Shown here: positions 46,292-55,152 of the stretch, in pieces
Position numbering within the stretch: the first letter of the stretch is position 1
Layout of the letters: each line of letters opens with the position of its first letter
NCBI RefSeq assembly: GCF_004216855.1
Contig: NZ_SGXT01000014.1
Span: 186,001 to 250,000 of the forward strand
DNA: 64,000 nucleotides
Source: Microcella alkaliphila
GTDB taxonomy: Bacteria > Actinomycetota > Actinomycetes > Actinomycetales > Microbacteriaceae
Direction: 5' to 3'
The notes under the pieces: model-generated
What the model was told of the DNA's origin: nothing
Database searches by the model: none
The model's input: only the letters and a program-made list of their open reading frames with translations
Program-made: the position numbers and the translations under genes

Positions 46292-46675
46292 ATGGCGCAG
46301 GCCGGAGCAGGGTGGTACGACGACGGAGCCGGCCGGCAGCGCTGGTGGGACGGGCAGGCCTGGACGGACCAGTATCAGGACGCGCCATCGGCGCCCGGGC
46401 CGGGCAGCCTGGTCGACCACATCAGGGCGGAGGCCGAGTCTGGCAGCGTTCCGCGGCCCGGGGCGAAGGGTCAGGCGTACGTCGTGCTGCAGGTCATCCT
46501 GAAAGAGAAACTCTGGGGCACCGGCTCGGGCAACCTCACCGAACTCGAGCGCGCGATCAACGCCCAGGCCGCGCTCGGTTATCGCCTCCACACGATCTCG
46601 ACCGCCGCGTCGGGAAGCAAGGGCATCGGTGGCGGCGACCGCATCCAGGCCACGATGGTGTTCGAGCGGATCTAG
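46292..46675 (+). CDS. DUF2510 / DUF4177-like protein
   Basis: A 127-residue protein. Its N-terminus is a DUF2510 module (AGWYDDGAGRQRWWDGQAWTD), common in actinobacterial envelope or regulatory proteins. The rest (YVVLQVILKEKLWGTGSGNLTELERAINAQAALGYRLHTI) resembles DUF4177. No membrane segment is present. An in-frame ATG 45 bases upstream is less likely because the WYDD module starts right after the chosen ATG. Confidence 0.7.
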   Translation: MAQAGAGWYDDGAGRQRWWDGQAWTDQYQDAPSAPGPGSLVDHIRAEAESGSVPRPGAKGQAYVVLQVILKEKLWGTGSGNLTELERAINAQAALGYRLHTISTAASGSKGIGGGDRIQATMVFERI

Positions 46676-46686
46676 GGTCGTCGGAC

Positions 46687-47361
46687 ATGCACCAGTTCGA
46701 GGTCGACGAGCGTGACAGCTCGTGGGAAATCGATGAGGCGCGCTTCCGCGTCTACGTGTTCATGGGCGCGGCCAACGCGGTGACGACCACCGACATCCTG
46801 AGCGCGACGGTCGAGGAGGCACTCGAGGCCGCGCGGAACCTTGCCGAGGGCGACCGCCACCTGTGGTCGATCGCGCTCGCGCACGACGACGGGGCGATGG
46901 GTCGGGGCCTCGTCTGGCTGTCGGGCAACGACTACAACGATTACCCCCGCGCTGACTCGGACACCGCGGCCTACTGGCGTCACCGCGGCACTATGCAAGA
47001 GCGATATCTGCTGGCGCGGGCACAGTCTGGCGAGCCGGTTGTGCTGCCAACGGGCGAAAGGTCGGTACGGCTTGGCCCGGAGTGGGGAGTCGATCTGCCG
47101 CTGTGGGAGCAATTCACCGATCACTATCCGGTTGAGCGTGGCGCTTTGCCTCTCGGCGGTCGGCTCGAAGGGTCTCTCGCCGCATGGAATCAGCGATGGC
47201 AGGAACTCGCCGACCCCGACACGGGCCGCGGCGCGTCCGAGAAGGACTGGGCCGCGTGGAAGGCCAAGGGCGTGGAGTTGGTGGCACGCCTGCGCGAGGC
47301 CCTCGCCGGTGTCGCGGAGGTGCACCCCGCCCACCTCCACACCGGCCAACCCTCGACCTGA
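46687..47361 (+). CDS. Hypothetical protein, 224 residues
   Basis: I do not recognise a family. The protein starts MHQFEVDERDSSWEID and is soluble and Trp-rich (DRHLWSIALAHDD, GLVWLSGNDYNDYP, AAWNQRWQEL). An ATG/frame match and codon use support coding, and the frame upstream runs only through the neighbouring gene in another register. It starts 11 bp after the DUF2510 gene, so it is probably cotranscribed. Confidence 0.55.
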   Translation: MHQFEVDERDSSWEIDEARFRVYVFMGAANAVTTTDILSATVEEALEAARNLAEGDRHLWSIALAHDDGAMGRGLVWLSGNDYNDYPRADSDTAAYWRHRGTMQERYLLARAQSGEPVVLPTGERSVRLGPEWGVDLPLWEQFTDHYPVERGALPLGGRLEGSLAAWNQRWQELADPDTGRGASEKDWAAWKAKGVELVARLREALAGVAEVHPAHLHTGQPST

Positions 47362-47388
47362 CGCGCGAGCAGTGCCACGCTGGTCGGC

Positions 47389-47835
47389 ATGGCAAACACG
47401 ACTGAGGGGTTCAGCGACGCCGAGCGCGCCGCGATGAAAGCGCGAGCCGAGGAGCTGCGTGCCGAAGGACGCAAGACTAAGGGCGCGACGAAGGCGGCCG
47501 CCGACCTCGAGAAGTTGCTCGAGGCGATCGCCGCGATGCCGGACGATGAGCGGGTCATTGCCGAGCGCATCCACCTGATCGTCAGCGAGGCGGCGCCGCA
47601 GCTGCAGGGCAAGACCTGGTACGGGATGCCCGCTTGGGCTCTCGACGGAAGGGTCGTCTGCTTCTTCCAGGCCGCCACGAAGTTCGAGTCGCGCTACAAC
47701 ACCTTCGGCTTCCAAGACCCGGCAACCCTCGACGACGGGGCGATGTGGCCGACGTCGTGGGCGGTCACCGCGATCGGGCCGGCGGAGGAGCAGCAGATCC
47801 GCACGTTGGTCCAAGAGGCGGTCGCCCACTCCTGA
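47389..47835 (+). CDS. DUF1801-family protein (YdhG-like)
   Basis: A 148-residue soluble protein with the DUF1801 pattern: a basic N-terminal helix region (FSDAERAAMKARAEELRAEG), the EAAPQLQGKTWYGMPAW core and VVCFFQAATKFESRYNTFGF. Small proteins of this fold include frataxin-like and iron-related members, but function is not settled. It is the last gene of the plus-strand run after hipA and converges on the GH43 gene. Confidence 0.7.
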   Translation: MANTTEGFSDAERAAMKARAEELRAEGRKTKGATKAAADLEKLLEAIAAMPDDERVIAERIHLIVSEAAPQLQGKTWYGMPAWALDGRVVCFFQAATKFESRYNTFGFQDPATLDDGAMWPTSWAVTAIGPAEEQQIRTLVQEAVAHS

Positions 47836-47850
47836 GTCGCGCCCCCGGCG

Positions 47851-48843
47851 TCAGTCGGGGACGACGACCCGCGGCGCTCCGCCCGCCGGCCAGTCGAGCT
47901 CGACGAGGTACAGCTCGCGCGCGATGTATGAGCGGTTCCAGCCGTGGATCAGCAGCACGTCTGCCCCGTCGGGGGTCGTGACGAGGTCCTGCCCGCCCGG
48001 CCCGCGGATGCGCCCGTCGAACAGCTCGGTCGACAACAGCGGCTCCTCCTGCTTCTGCCACGGCCCCTCAAGCCCGGGTGCCGTCGCCAGGCCGACGGCG
48101 TACTCGTCGCCGCCGTAGCCGTTCGCCGAGTAGAACAGCCACAGCGCGCCGTCGCGCTGGACAAGCGTCGGTGCCTCGACGAGATCGCCCTCCCAGGGCA
48201 GCGTTTGCTTGATGAGCGGGATGGGGTCGCCGATCAGTTCGGCGCCGTCGTCCGACAGCGGGCTCGCGTACAGCCAGGTGTCCACGCCGCAGCAGTTGCC
48301 GTCGTTCTTCCAGATCAGGTACGGAGCGTCGTCGACGACCCCCACGGCAGCGTCGATCGCGCCGCCGTCCTCGACCGGGCAGACGAGCATCCCTTCGTCG
48401 GCGGCATCGAACGGGCCGCGCGGGTCGTCAGCCACCGCGCGGAAGATGCATTGGCGCCCGCTCGCCGCGTCGGTGGCCGTCGCGTACATGGTGAAGCGAT
48501 CGGGTTCGAAGGAGTACACCTCCGGCGCCCAGGTCTTCCCGGGCACCACCCATGAGGGCAGTTGCGGCAAGGCGTCGTCGTTGAGCCGCTCCCAGTCGAC
48601 GAGGTCGCGCGAGACGGCGACCTGCACGTTGCGGAGGTTCGCATTGGTCGCGTACGCGAAGTACTCGTCGCCGACCTTGAGCACGTCGGGGTCGGGGAAG
48701 TCGCGCGTCAGAACGGGGTCGATGCGCGCATCCTCGTCGGAGGCGGGCGGTACGCTCCCCTCATCCGGATCACCCGGCGCAGCCGGCGCGCACCCCGCGA
48801 GCGCCACGAGCGAGACGGCCGCGATAATCGCCAGCCGCCGCAT
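47851..48843 (-). CDS. GH43-type glycoside hydrolase lipoprotein
   Basis: A 330-residue predicted cell-surface glycosidase. Signal peptide and lipobox end LVALAGC near residue 18. The five-bladed propeller fold shows DPVLTRDFPDPDVLKVGDEYFAYAT (catalytic Asp in the DFPDPDV strand), VPGKTWAPEVYSF and LVEAPTLVQRDGALWLFYSANG (general acid Glu). GH43 enzymes cut arabinan, xylan or galactan. Its start codon touches the stop of the upstream permease gene, so it works with the transporter, probably releasing oligosaccharides for uptake. Confidence 0.85.
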   Translation of the reverse strand: MRRLAIIAAVSLVALAGCAPAAPGDPDEGSVPPASDEDARIDPVLTRDFPDPDVLKVGDEYFAYATNANLRNVQVAVSRDLVDWERLNDDALPQLPSWVVPGKTWAPEVYSFEPDRFTMYATATDAASGRQCIFRAVADDPRGPFDAADEGMLVCPVEDGGAIDAAVGVVDDAPYLIWKNDGNCCGVDTWLYASPLSDDGAELIGDPIPLIKQTLPWEGDLVEAPTLVQRDGALWLFYSANGYGGDEYAVGLATAPGLEGPWQKQEEPLLSTELFDGRIRGPGGQDLVTTPDGADVLLIHGWNRSYIARELYLVELDWPAGGAPRVVVPD

Positions 48844-49757
48844 CAGCCCTTCACCCCCGAGCGCGCAACGCCCTCGATGATGTAGCGCTGCAGGAAGATG
48901 AACAACGCCAGCACCGGCGCGCTGGCGAGCGCGGCGCCCGCCATGAGCAGGTCGTAGCGCACGGCGTTCGCCGACTGGAGCGTCGCGAGGCCGGCGGGCA
49001 GCGTCTGGAGGTCGGGACTAAACAACACGTAGACCGGCCAAAGGAAGTCGTTCCAGTTGGTGAGGAACGCCAGGAGTGCGAGTGTGGCGAGCGCCGGCTT
49101 CGCGAGCGGCAGCACGACGCGGGTGAAGGTGGTCCACTTGTTGGCGCCGTCGAGCTCGGCCGCCTCCTCCAGCTCGATTGGGATGGAGAGGAAGAACTGG
49201 CGGAGGAAGAACACCCCAAACGCTGAGGCCGCCGTCGGCACGATCACGGCGACGAGGGTGTTGAGCCAGCCCAGCTCGTTGACGACGAGGAAGCTCGGAA
49301 CGATGAGGATCACCGGCGGCACGAGCAGCGTGCCGATGACGAGCGCGAGGATCAGCGATCGCCCGCGGAAGTTCATCCGGGCGAGTGGATAGGCGGCGAG
49401 CGCCGCCGTCACCACGACAAGAGCCGCGTGCAGCGTCGCCGCGATCATGCTGTTGAGGAACCACCGCAGCACCGGCGTGTTCGTCGCCGAGAAGACGGTC
49501 TCGTACGCCTGGGTGGTCCAGGGATCGGGGATCCACGTGGGGGGCACGGAGGTCGCATCCGGCCCGCTCTTGAACGAGGTGAGGAACATGAACACGAGCG
49601 GGCTGATGTAGATCGCCGCCAGCAGGATGAGCCCGGCGTAGCGCAGAACCCGACCGGCGATTGCCGCCTTGCTCAGGGGTCGCCGCCGCGGGATCGGGTG
49701 GCCAGCGGCTTCGTGCTCGGAGCCCGGGCGGGCGGGGGTCGAGCGGGTCGCGGTCAT
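48843..49757 (-). CDS. Carbohydrate ABC transporter permease (MalG type)
   Basis: A 304-residue membrane permease with six helices. The EAA loop, which contacts the ATPase, reads ELEEAAELDGANKWTTFTRVVLPLAKPAL near residue 200. The start MTATRSTPARPG at 49757 overlaps the stop of the second permease gene (ATGA), and the longer open frame upstream is disregarded. No ATPase gene is in the locus, so a shared MsiK-type ATPase encoded elsewhere is likely, as known for actinobacterial sugar importers. Confidence 0.92.
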   Translation of the reverse strand: MTATRSTPARPGSEHEAAGHPIPRRRPLSKAAIAGRVLRYAGLILLAAIYISPLVFMFLTSFKSGPDATSVPPTWIPDPWTTQAYETVFSATNTPVLRWFLNSMIAATLHAALVVVTAALAAYPLARMNFRGRSLILALVIGTLLVPPVILIVPSFLVVNELGWLNTLVAVIVPTAASAFGVFFLRQFFLSIPIELEEAAELDGANKWTTFTRVVLPLAKPALATLALLAFLTNWNDFLWPVYVLFSPDLQTLPAGLATLQSANAVRYDLLMAGAALASAPVLALFIFLQRYIIEGVARSGVKG

Positions 49758-50704
49758 GCGCGCTCCTCCCTCTTCTGTCGGAACGCGATGAACACGATCG
49801 CGCTCAAGATCACGAGAACGAAGGTGAGCACGAAGCTCATCGCGGAGGCGTCGCCCATGCGGAAGCCGCGCAGGCCGGTCTCTGTGATCTGGTAGATCGC
49901 CGTGCGGGTCTCGCGGCCCGGGGCGCCCTGGGTCATCAGGTACGACTGACCGAACATGTTCGCCGACGCGATGAGCGTGATGACGGCGATGAACGACAGG
50001 ATTGGCCGGAGTCCCGGCAGCGTCACGTGGATGAACTGGCTCCACGCACTTGCCCCGTCGACCTTTGCCGCCTCGTAAAGCTCAGCGGGGATGTCTTGAA
50101 GGGCCGCCAGGTAGATGACGGCATTGAATCCGAGTGTCCACCACACGGTTACCCACACGAGCGCAACCCACGCGCCCGGTGTCGATGTCGTCCACGCGAT
50201 GTCGTCGGGCAGGCCGAGCTGCCCCAGGTAGTAGTTGACGAGCCCGATGTTGTTATCGAGCAGGTAGCGCCACAGCACCGCGACGACGGCGACACCGAGC
50301 ACGTAGGGTGCGAAGTAGATCGCGCGAAACAGGTTCCGTCCCGGAAAGTTGGCGCGCATGATCAACGCGATCGCGAGAGGAATGATGAGCAGCGGCGGCA
50401 CGCTCAGCACCGTAAAGATGCCGGTCGCCCGCATCGATGCCCAAAACGGCTCGAAGGTCGACGACGACGGGTCGAAGAGCTTCGCGTAGTTGTCGAATCC
50501 GACGAAGGGCCGCCGCGGCAGCGTGAAGTCCCATGCGTGCAGGCTGATCCACATGCCGAACACCACGGGCACGATGACGAACACCGTGAACAGCACGAGG
50601 TACGGCGTGAGGAACAGCCAGGGCGTCAGCGGCGAGCCGCGACGGCCCCTCGGGCGAGCCGAGAAGCCGTCGGGCCGACGCGTCGGGAGGATCGTCGCGG
50701 TCAT
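49754..50704 (-). CDS. Carbohydrate ABC transporter permease (MalF type)
   Basis: A 316-residue membrane permease with about six helices, starting with a basic cytoplasmic tail. The EAA motif is PAELYEAAKVDGASAWSQFIHVTLPGLRP near residue 205. The pair of MalF/MalG-type subunits forms the channel for the sugar bound by the SBP encoded next. The spacer to the SBP is 29 bp. Confidence 0.92.
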   Translation of the reverse strand: MTATILPTRRPDGFSARPRGRRGSPLTPWLFLTPYLVLFTVFVIVPVVFGMWISLHAWDFTLPRRPFVGFDNYAKLFDPSSSTFEPFWASMRATGIFTVLSVPPLLIIPLAIALIMRANFPGRNLFRAIYFAPYVLGVAVVAVLWRYLLDNNIGLVNYYLGQLGLPDDIAWTTSTPGAWVALVWVTVWWTLGFNAVIYLAALQDIPAELYEAAKVDGASAWSQFIHVTLPGLRPILSFIAVITLIASANMFGQSYLMTQGAPGRETRTAIYQITETGLRGFRMGDASAMSFVLTFVLVILSAIVFIAFRQKREERA

Positions 50705-50733
50705 GCGGTGAACTCCGGTCGGTGGTCGGTCGG

Positions 50734-52047
50734 CTATTCGCCGAACGTCGCCCGGTTCTCCTCGAGCAACTGGTTGGCGCTTCGTGTGGCCTCCGTCATC
50801 GCAGCGTCCGGCGTGCGCGTACCGAGCACGCCGTCGGCCACGGCGATCTCGAGCGTTTCCGCCTGGACAGCACCGATGCCGGGAACCGGCGGGAGGAAGC
50901 GCATGCTTTCGATCTGTTCAGCGATCGCCCCCTGCGTAGTGTCGTCGAGAACACCGCTCGATCGGACGGAGTCGCGGGCGGGAATCATGCCCGAGCCAGC
51001 CCACGTGCCCGACTGTTCGCTCATCCAGGCCACGAACACGCGAGCGGCGTTGACGCTGTTTTCGTCGGAGGTTCGCTGGGTGGGAATCACGAAGTTGTGC
51101 GAGTTCGCCCAGACCGCCGGCGAGTCACCAATCGTCGGCACGGGCGCTGCCGCGTACGGCAGGCCGGATGCTTCGAGGTCGTTGATCTGCCAGATCCCGT
51201 CCCAGGTGATCGACGTCTCACCGTTCTTGAAGGCCACGTACTGGGTGTCGATCGCCACGTCAGCCGGGCTGTAGCCGTCCTCGATGATCGAGCGCTGCCA
51301 GGCGAGCGCCTCGAGGCCGGCCTCCGAGTCAAACTGCGCCTCCTCGCCGGCGTCACCGTAGGGCGAGCCGCCGAACTGCCACTGCAGCGTGAGGTTCATC
51401 AGGTGGCTCGGCCAGCGCGAGGGCATCCAGAACGGAGTGTCGTAGCCGGCCTCCTGCAGAGCATCCAGCGCGGCGCGGAAGCTCTCCGCGTCGGTGGGTA
51501 CCTCGTCGATACCGGCCGCCTCGAAGTGTTCGGTGTTGTAGTACATCGCGAGCGAGTGCACATCGAGCGGGATGCCGTAGCGCGCGCCGTCGTATTCGGC
51601 AGCGCTCCAGACTTCCTCCGTGAAGTCGTCCGCGCTGAGCCCGAGCTGATCGGTGAGGTCATCAAGCGGCAGCAACAGCTGGCGAGCGGCGAACGAAGCG
51701 AGCTGGTCGAGGTGCATGACGGCAACGTCGGGGCCCTCGCCCGCGGTGAGTGCGGCGGGCAGCGCCTGGTAGAAGTCACCCCACGGAATCGTGTTCGAGA
51801 CGACGGTGATGTTGTCGTGCTCCTCGTTGAAGCGGTCGACCATCTCTTGCATGAACGGGCCGTCACCGCCGGTGAAGCCGTTCCAGTAGTCGAGTTCGAT
51901 GTCGGGGCCGTCATATGTTCCCGTGAACTCGCCGCCCACATCGAGGTCGCCTGAGGTACCACAACCGGCGAGCACGAGCGCCGCGGTGGCCGTGCCCGCG
52001 GCGATGGAAAACAATCGGCGCCGGGCCGTTGACTGTGTCTGCGTCAT
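50734..52047 (-). CDS. Extracellular sugar-binding lipoprotein (ABC transporter)
   Basis: The 437-residue solute-binding protein begins MTQTQSTARRRLFSI, has a lipobox ending LVLAGC near residue 29 and the SBP family-1 fold (LDYWNGFTGGDGPFMQEMVDRF..., GDFYQALPAALTAGEGPDVAVM, IPLDVHSLAMYYN). Oligosaccharide specificity cannot be read. The start at 52047 has a clear AAAGGAGAT; an upstream frame extension is rejected. A LacI-type palindrome lies 87 bp upstream. Confidence 0.92.
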   Translation of the reverse strand: MTQTQSTARRRLFSIAAGTATAALVLAGCGTSGDLDVGGEFTGTYDGPDIELDYWNGFTGGDGPFMQEMVDRFNEEHDNITVVSNTIPWGDFYQALPAALTAGEGPDVAVMHLDQLASFAARQLLLPLDDLTDQLGLSADDFTEEVWSAAEYDGARYGIPLDVHSLAMYYNTEHFEAAGIDEVPTDAESFRAALDALQEAGYDTPFWMPSRWPSHLMNLTLQWQFGGSPYGDAGEEAQFDSEAGLEALAWQRSIIEDGYSPADVAIDTQYVAFKNGETSITWDGIWQINDLEASGLPYAAAPVPTIGDSPAVWANSHNFVIPTQRTSDENSVNAARVFVAWMSEQSGTWAGSGMIPARDSVRSSGVLDDTTQGAIAEQIESMRFLPPVPGIGAVQAETLEIAVADGVLGTRTPDAAMTEATRSANQLLEENRATFGE

Positions 52048-52133
52048 TGCATCTCCTTTGATTGCCGGTCCGCAGGCTATCTCGGCGTCGGTGCAGTGAC
52101 GTCGCGCGGCTCCGGGCGGTGGTGGCCGCAACG

Positions 52134-52147
52134 TTACAGCGCTGTAA
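52134..52147. promoter_or_regulatory. LacI-family operator, SBP/lacI divergent gap
   Basis: TTACAGCGCTGTAA is a perfect 14-bp dyad with the CG-centred core typical of LacI-family operators. It lies between the minus-strand transporter operon and the plus-strand regulator gene, 55 bp before the latter's start, and recurs in near-identical form at 53253-53267. Confidence 0.85.
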
Positions 52148-52202
52148 AAGTGGTGTCAACCCTCTGTACATTTAGGATGGCGCCGACGGGAAGGCGGAGC
52201 AG

Positions 52203-53234
52203 ATGGGCCGAGTGCGACTGGCTGACGTGGCTGCCTACGCGGGTGTCTCGATGAAGACGGTGTCGAACGTCGTTCACGACTACCCCCACGTGAAACCCGA
52301 GATGCGCCAGCGCGTCCAAGAGGCCATCGACGCGCTCGGCTACCGCCCGAACGTCACGGCCCGGCGGCTCGCCACGGGCCGCACGGGGATGGTCGCGCTC
52401 GCCGTGCCCGAGATTGACCACCCCTACTTCTCTGAGCTGTCCCGTCGCATCGCCGAGCACGCCGCCTCGCGCGGCTATCGCGTACTCATGGAGCAGACGC
52501 TCTCTGAACCCGGTGCCGAGCGCGCCGTCCTCCGGGACCGCGAGGAGGGCCTCGTCGATGGGGTCATCTTCCACCCGGTGAGCACCACACAGAGCGAGCT
52601 CGCGCGACTCAGTCGCGACGTGCCGGTCGTCCTGCTGGGCGAGGCGGCGATCCCGCTGACCGTCGATCACGTGATGATCGACAACGTCGCCGCTGCGCGC
52701 GAGGCGACGGAACACCTGCTCTCCCTGGGCGCGCGCAGGCCGGTCTTCCTCGCGGCGGTGGAGGGGGATGTCACGGTGAGCACCGACCGCCGTCTCGAAG
52801 GATTTCAGGATGCACTGCAAGCAGCGGGCGTCCGGCTGCCGAGCTCTCACGTACTCACCGCGAGCGACTTCTCACCCCAGGCGAGCAGCGAGGCCGTGAA
52901 CCGCGCATTGGATGCAGGACTCGATTTTGACGCGATCCTCTGTCGCGATGACCAATTCGCCGTAGGAGCCCTCTCGGCACTTCACGCACGAGGCATTTCC
53001 GTACCGGATGAGATCGCGCTGGTGGGGTGGGACGACACCGCCCTCTCGCGATTCGCCTACCCAGCGATCACATCCGTTTCGCCCGACAAAGCGGCGTTGG
53101 CGACCAGCGCACTCGACCTCCTCCTCGAGCGCATCGGCGGCTTTCACGGACCGGGCCGCCACGTCATCACCCCTCACACGCTCGCGATCCGAGAGAGCGC
53201 GCCGGCGGTCACTGAGGCGGCGAGACCACTCTGA
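52203..53234 (+). CDS. LacI family transcriptional regulator
   Basis: A 343-residue repressor with an N-terminal HTH (VRLADVAAYAGVSMKTVSNVV, residues 3-22, hinge ARRLATGRTGMVALAV) and a periplasmic-binding-like sugar domain (IDHPYFSELSRRIAEHA, GVIFHPVSTT, ALVGWDDTALSRFAYP). It probably senses the sugar handled by this locus and binds the two TTACAGCGCTGTAA-type sites, repressing the transporter/GH43 operon, the GH2 gene and itself. The effector is unknown. Confidence 0.93.
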   Translation: MGRVRLADVAAYAGVSMKTVSNVVHDYPHVKPEMRQRVQEAIDALGYRPNVTARRLATGRTGMVALAVPEIDHPYFSELSRRIAEHAASRGYRVLMEQTLSEPGAERAVLRDREEGLVDGVIFHPVSTTQSELARLSRDVPVVLLGEAAIPLTVDHVMIDNVAAAREATEHLLSLGARRPVFLAAVEGDVTVSTDRRLEGFQDALQAAGVRLPSSHVLTASDFSPQASSEAVNRALDAGLDFDAILCRDDQFAVGALSALHARGISVPDEIALVGWDDTALSRFAYPAITSVSPDKAALATSALDLLLERIGGFHGPGRHVITPHTLAIRESAPAVTEAARPL

Positions 53235-53252
53235 CATCCGCAATCGCGTGAC

Positions 53253-53267
53253 TTTACAGCGCTAAAA
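53253..53267 (+). promoter_or_regulatory. LacI-family operator upstream of the GH2 gene
   Basis: TTTACAGCGCTAAAA differs by only two bases from the 52134-52147 dyad in its core and lies 21 bp before the GH2 start. The match between two sites flanking the same regulator gene is good evidence that this is its binding site. Confidence 0.8.
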
Positions 53268-53287
53268 TTCTGCGCAATGATGACGGG

Positions 53288-55132
53288 ATGCACACCGTCG
53301 CGCACATCGATCCGGCCCTTCGCGCCCGCCACCCCCGCCCTCGGGCGATTCGCGGATCCTGGGTGAGTCTCGACGGAGAGTGGGAATTCGCGTCCGAGTC
53401 AGATCCGCAACGCAGCGGCGAGCCGGTCGTCGACGGTCGACCCGCCCACGCGGCGCTCGACCGCATCATCACTGTCCCCTTCCCGCCCGAGTCTGAGCTG
53501 TCCGGAATCGGTGACACTGCTCCGCACGATCGGCTCTGGTACCGCCGCATCGTCACGCGTGCCGAGTTGGAGGCCGCGGGCGCGGGCAATACCCACCGCC
53601 GAGTGCTCGCGCACTTCGGCGCGGTCGACTATCGCTGCCGCGTATGGGTCGGCGACCGTCTGGCCGGAGAGCACACCGGCGGTCACACACCCTTCACTTT
53701 CGACATCACCGACCTCATCGACGGCGAGGGCGACACGTCCGTGCTCGTCTGTGTCGAGGACCACGCCGCCGATGTCGAGCAGCCTCGCGGCAAGCAGGAC
53801 TGGCAGGCCGAGCCGCACAGCATTTGGTATCACCGCACCAGTGGCATCTGGCAGTCGGTGTGGCTCGAGGCGGTGTCCGCTCGCTACATCGACAACCTGC
53901 AGATCGACGCCGACATCGTGACCGCGACGGTCACGGTCACCGCCACCCTCGCCGGCGCGCCGCGTGGTGCTGGAGAACTCGCCGTGCAGCTCGAGCTGGA
54001 GGGCCGCCACTTGGGCTCCGCGACCGCCACGGTCGAAGCAGGTGCGACGAGCGTCACCGTCGTCTGCCCCGTCCCGGAGCTGCGCAACGGGCAAGCGATT
54101 CAGGACCTCGTCTGGTCGCCCGAGCATCCTCGCCTTGTCGACGTCGCCGTCGAACTGCGCGGGCCCGACGACGCACGGGATGCTCTACTCGCCTACACGG
54201 GGCTGCGCACCGTGGGCGTCGCCGACGGCCGCTTCCTGCTCAACGACCAGCCGCGCGAGGTGCGCGCCGTGCTGTCGCAAGGCTTCTGGGCCGAGTCACA
54301 CCTCGCCGCACCCGACGACGACGCGCTGCGCCGCGAGGTGCAGCTGATCCTCGACCTCGGATTCACCACGGCGCGCATCCACGAGAAGGTCGAGGACCCG
54401 CGCTTCCTCTACTGGGCCGACCGCCTCGGCCTGATGCTGTGGGTCGAGATGCCGAGCGCCTACGCGTTCACCCCGCGGGCGGTCGAGCGCACCCTCACCG
54501 AGTGGCTCGCCGTCGTCGCCCGCGACCGCTCGAACCCGAGCGTCGTCGCCTGGGTGCCGCTCAATGAGAGCTGGGGCGTGCAACTGGCCGCACACGACCC
54601 CGCGCAGATCCACTTCATCGAAGCCATGTACCGGGTGACGAAGGCGCTCGACCCGCACCGGCCGGTGATCTCGAACGACGGCTGGGAGCACGCCACCTCT
54701 GATCTACTCACCGTCCACGACTACACCGTCGACCCCGAAGCGTTCCGGCGCCGCTACGCCGACGCGAACGCCGCGCGGCCGAGCCTCGCCGGCATCGGAC
54801 CGGCCGGGCGGCGGATGCACGTGGGCGACTTCCCGGCGACCCGCAGCGCCCCGATCGTGGTCTCCGAGTTCGGCGGCGTCACCTATGCCCCTGACGCGCC
54901 GGCCGGCACGACGTGGGGTTACGCCGTGGTCGACGACTCAGAGGCGTTCGCCGAGCTGGTCGGCGCGCTCCTCGACGGCGTTCGCGGCAATCCCGCGATC
55001 GCCGGCTGGTGCTACACGCAGCTGACCGACACGCTGCAGGAGGCGAACGGGCTCGTCACCGCCGACCGTCAGCCGAAGCTGCCGATCGAGCGAATGCGCG
55101 CCCTCATCACCGGCGAGGGCGCGCACCGCTGA
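53288..55132 (+). CDS. Glycoside hydrolase family 2 enzyme
   Basis: A 614-residue intracellular enzyme, with no signal peptide, of the beta-galactosidase/glucuronidase type. Domains in order: sugar-binding jelly roll (residues 30-180, WVSLDGEWEFA, RRIVTRAELEA), an Ig-like domain (190-290) and a TIM barrel (300-610). The acid/base lies in VAWVPLNESWG and the nucleophile in VVSEFGGVTY, both intact. It likely finishes degradation of imported oligosaccharide; the exact bond is not shown. An ATG at 53278 is out of frame. Confidence 0.9.
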   Translation: MHTVAHIDPALRARHPRPRAIRGSWVSLDGEWEFASESDPQRSGEPVVDGRPAHAALDRIITVPFPPESELSGIGDTAPHDRLWYRRIVTRAELEAAGAGNTHRRVLAHFGAVDYRCRVWVGDRLAGEHTGGHTPFTFDITDLIDGEGDTSVLVCVEDHAADVEQPRGKQDWQAEPHSIWYHRTSGIWQSVWLEAVSARYIDNLQIDADIVTATVTVTATLAGAPRGAGELAVQLELEGRHLGSATATVEAGATSVTVVCPVPELRNGQAIQDLVWSPEHPRLVDVAVELRGPDDARDALLAYTGLRTVGVADGRFLLNDQPREVRAVLSQGFWAESHLAAPDDDALRREVQLILDLGFTTARIHEKVEDPRFLYWADRLGLMLWVEMPSAYAFTPRAVERTLTEWLAVVARDRSNPSVVAWVPLNESWGVQLAAHDPAQIHFIEAMYRVTKALDPHRPVISNDGWEHATSDLLTVHDYTVDPEAFRRRYADANAARPSLAGIGPAGRRMHVGDFPATRSAPIVVSEFGGVTYAPDAPAGTTWGYAVVDDSEAFAELVGALLDGVRGNPAIAGWCYTQLTDTLQEANGLVTADRQPKLPIERMRALITGEGAHR

Positions 55133-55152
55133 CGCACGAGCGTGCCGCACCC

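Noticed and set aside
44348-47835. Integrated element at tRNA-Phe
   Set aside because: No integrase and no repeat of the tRNA 3' end downstream were seen; only the gene content hints at an accessory segment.
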